Source of the DNA: Candidatus Bathyarchaeota archaeon
GTDB taxonomy: Archaea; Thermoproteota; Bathyarchaeia; Bathyarchaeales; DTEX01
Length of the DNA: 7,923 nt
Direction of reading: 5' to 3'
Assembly: GCA_021162225.1 (NCBI GenBank)
Contig: JAGGZB010000027.1
Location: 1-7,923 of the forward strand
Under the pieces are notes generated by a model, which saw nothing but the letters and a program-made list of their open reading frames with translations, made no database searches and was not told the origin of the DNA. How positions within the stretch are numbered: position 1 is the stretch's first letter; every line of letters starts with the position of its first letter. Made by a program: the position numbers and the translations under genes. This document shows, piece after piece, positions 6,947-7,923 of the stretch.

Positions 6947-6953
6947 GGGAGGG
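6947..6953 (+). promoter_or_regulatory. Strong Shine-Dalgarno deciding the TTG start of the polyferredoxin gene
   Basis: GGGAGGG lies 8 nt before the TTG at 6962, in the 22-nt gap after the large-subunit gene. The reading frame is closed just upstream by TGA (6959-6961), so TTG 6962 or GTG 6974 are the only early starts. The spacing favours TTG, and only TTG keeps the full family N-terminus. Confidence 0.6.
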
Positions 6954-6961
6954 CATAATGA

Positions 6962-7306
6962 TTGGCAATAATCGTGGAGGCAATAAAGCATCTCTTTAAG
7001 CGCCCAGTCACCCTGAGGTACCCCTTTGAAAAGGAAGCTCCGCCTAAAGGCTTCAGGGGCCGTCCAATCTGGGATATGCATAGATGCGTCGGATGTGGTC
7101 TATGTAGCAGGATATGTCCCTCGGGAGCCATCGAGATGATTGGAAGAGGCCACGAAGCGAGTATTAAACATTACGTTGACAGATGTCTATTCTGTGGGCA
7201 ATGCTCGGAGAGCTGCCCACGAAACGCTATAAGGTTAATGAATGATTTCGAACATGCAAGCTACAGCCGAGATAGCATGATCTATGAGTACAAGAGAGAA
7301 AGCTAG
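6962..7306 (+). CDS. Group 4 hydrogenase 2x[4Fe-4S] subunit (NuoI/EchF/MbhN-like)
   Basis: This subunit passes electrons between soluble ferredoxin, or another donor, and the small subunit. The 114-residue protein has two classical motifs: CVGCGLCSRICP (Cys42-Cys52) and CLFCGQCSESCP (Cys75-Cys85), giving two [4Fe-4S] clusters. The N-terminus (AIIVEAIKHLFKRPVTLRYPFE) is the helix and PxTxxYPFE sequence shared by NuoI-like hydrogenase subunits, so it is not a free ferredoxin. Translation probably starts at TTG: it is the first codon after an in-frame TGA and sits 8 nt behind GGGAGGG. An out-of-frame ATG four bases earlier (6958) would give only 13 residues. In complex I and Mbh a NuoH-like membrane gene precedes this subunit; here it follows the large subunit after 22 nt, as in echCDEF. 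It is the last gene of the run, with T-rich sequence after it. Confidence 0.92.
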   Translation: MAIIVEAIKHLFKRPVTLRYPFEKEAPPKGFRGRPIWDMHRCVGCGLCSRICPSGAIEMIGRGHEASIKHYVDRCLFCGQCSESCPRNAIRLMNDFEHASYSRDSMIYEYKRES

Positions 7307-7320
7307 ATGCTTGCTCATCG

Positions 7321-7358
7321 ATTTTCTCACAAGACTCCGTCCTAAATATTTTCTCCTT
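7321..7358 (+). terminator. T-rich stretch, possible transcription terminator of the hydrogenase operon
   Basis: ATTTTCTC (7321-7328) and TATTTTCTCCTT (7347-7358) lie 15 to 52 nt after the stop of the polyferredoxin gene. Archaeal RNA polymerase can stop at such pyrimidine tracts without a hairpin. The T runs are only four long, so the call is weak. Confidence 0.25.
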
Positions 7359-7376
7359 AACGTCACGGATAAGTCG

Positions 7377-7393
7377 TAGATTAATTGAATCTA
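7377..7393. repeat. Inverted repeat TAGATT-N5-AATCTA, possible operator
   Basis: Two perfect 6-nt arms (7377-7382 and 7388-7393) are separated by AATTG. The right arm runs into CTATTTAG (7391-7398), a possible TATA box, so a protein bound here could block that promoter. AT-rich six-base arms occur by chance fairly often; function is inference. Confidence 0.35.
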
Positions 7394-7405
7394 TTTAGGG
7401 CCGAA

Positions 7406-7427
7406 ATGGCAAATGCTCCGTTGCCAT
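7406..7427. repeat. Inverted repeat ATGGCAA-N8-TTGCCAT, possible operator or hairpin
   Basis: Two perfect 7-nt arms (7406-7412 and 7421-7427) flank ATGCTCCG. Half-site centres are 15 nt apart, compatible with a dimeric regulator, and as RNA it would make a 7-bp hairpin with an 8-nt loop. It lies between two candidate TATA boxes and 55-76 nt before the FrhB-like start codon, where an operator would be expected. No T run follows, so a terminator is unlikely. Confidence 0.45.
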
Positions 7428-7435
7428 ATGGATGA

Positions 7436-7448
7436 AAATGATTTATGG
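7436..7448 (+). promoter_or_regulatory. Candidate BRE/TATA promoter of the FrhB-like gene
   Basis: AAATGATTTATGG has a purine-rich element before a TTTAT box. A start about 27 nt downstream falls near 7471, leaving a short leader of about 11 nt that still contains GTGA (7473-7476), 5 nt before the ATG. An alternative box, CTATTTAG at 7391-7398, would give a leader of about 60 nt containing part of the 7406-7427 repeat. Which is used cannot be told from sequence. Confidence 0.35.
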
Positions 7449-7481
7449 CATCGATGAGAAAATAGAGTTTGAGTGAGAATT

Positions 7482-7923
7482 ATGAAGGCTTCTAGAGATC
7501 TAATCGCATATAATGATTTGAGAAGAATAATAATTGATCCTGGATTCTGTAATCTCTGCGGCGCATGCGAATCCGCCTGCCCCGTCCACGCCTTAAAGAT
7601 TGAGAATAGACGCTTAAATTATACTCACGACTGTACAGACTTCATGGAGTTCTGCCCAATCTGCTATGATATATGTCCCTTCACTGAGGCTCTCCTGCTT
7701 GAGACGTTAGGATTCGTAGCAAACGCGCCGAATAGAGCTGAAAGTATTGGCTACTACAGAAGAATACTTCTTGCGCAAGCCGTCGATGAGAAGTTGAGGG
7801 ACTTGAGTCATAGCGGAGGAGTTGTTACAGCGTTGCTGATGCATGCGATCAAGACCGGATTTATAGATAGCGCCATAACTTCTGAGCGGGAGAAGGAGAC
7901 TCCTATAATGGTTAGGCCTCTAC
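7482..7923 (+). CDS. FrhB/FpoF-family iron-sulfur flavoprotein, N-terminal part (3' end outside window)
   Basis: Proteins of this family bind FAD and exchange electrons between F420 (or another partner) and iron-sulfur clusters; members include FrhB, FpoF, FdhB and the N-terminal part of Fsr. The visible 147 residues start at ATG 7482, behind GTGA (7473-7476). A ferredoxin motif is CNLCGACESACP (Cys23, Cys26, Cys29, Cys33). A second cysteine group, Cys51, Cys58, Cys61, Cys65, has wider spacing (Cx6Cx2Cx3CP) than a standard cluster motif. LRDLSHSGGVVTALL at about 116-130 is the conserved start of the FrhB flavin domain, followed by a run like the family's GxIDxA. The gene is on the same strand as the hydrogenase operon, 175 nt later. 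Family membership is firm; F420 as substrate is inference, since FrhB-like proteins also serve other dehydrogenases. Confidence 0.9.
   Translation, partial: MKASRDLIAYNDLRRIIIDPGFCNLCGACESACPVHALKIENRRLNYTHDCTDFMEFCPICYDICPFTEALLLETLGFVANAPNRAESIGYYRRILLAQAVDEKLRDLSHSGGVVTALLMHAIKTGFIDSAITSEREKETPIMVRPL

Noticed and set aside
4852..7306. Reading the NuoB/C/D/I-like genes as complex I (NADH dehydrogenase or Fpo)
   Set aside because: The large subunit keeps both NiFe cysteine pairs (Cys67/Cys70 and Cys357/Cys360) and a propeptide-like tail, and hyp genes lie next to it. Complex I subunits lack these.
7430..7481. A C/D-box small RNA suggested by GATGA-like sequences
   Set aside because: No exact C box (RTGATGA) with a matching D box (CTGA) at proper spacing is present.
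1..7923. tRNA or rRNA genes, CRISPR arrays, transposases or attachment sites
   Set aside because: No cloverleaf-like sequence, regularly spaced repeats, transposase-like product or terminal repeats were seen on reading through both strands; nearly all of the window is occupied by the listed genes.

Overview
The window reads as a piece of an archaeal chromosome, most likely from a thermophilic, anaerobic member of the Thermoproteota/TACK branch (a Bathyarchaeia-like lineage would fit; this is inference, not shown). Reasons: the HypA protein has the long zinc-finger linker of Thermococcus-type HypA, the HypB role appears to be filled by a Mrp/MinD-type ATPase, a putative F420-linked FrhB-family gene is present, promoters look like BRE/TATA elements at about -27, and arginine is written mainly AGA/AGG and isoleucine often ATA. 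Gene density is very high, with 1-nt gaps and 4- to 17-nt overlaps.

Left half (1-4776): [NiFe]-hydrogenase maturation genes. The order is hypF (3' part only, cut by the window edge), hypC and hypD on the + strand, hypE on the - strand and convergent with hypD, then hypA and an atypical hypB-like ATPase on the + strand. HypF and HypE make the CN- ligand from carbamoyl phosphate, HypC and HypD assemble and carry the Fe(CN)2CO unit, and HypA with the ATPase supplies nickel. hypE and hypA diverge from a 91-nt gap with one near-palindromic TATA-like box.

Right half (4777-7306): behind a good TATA-like promoter lies a compact four-gene operon. It encodes the peripheral arm of a group 4 (Ech/Mbh/HycE-type, complex I-related) [NiFe] hydrogenase: small subunit (NuoB-like), NuoC-like subunit, catalytic large subunit (NuoD-like, with all four NiFe-binding cysteines) and a 2x[4Fe-4S] NuoI-like polyferredoxin. 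The order equals echCDEF, but no NuoH- or NuoL/M-like membrane gene is seen; the place where echAB would sit is occupied by hypA and the ATPase.

End (7307-7923): a 175-nt gap carries two inverted repeats and possible promoter elements. It is followed by the start of an FrhB/FpoF-family iron-sulfur flavoprotein gene, cut by the window edge. Together the window suggests a self-contained maturation-plus-enzyme locus for a group 4 hydrogenase that may exchange electrons with ferredoxin and possibly with F420 through the FrhB-like protein. The most interesting question is whether this is a membrane-arm-less, possibly soluble complex.
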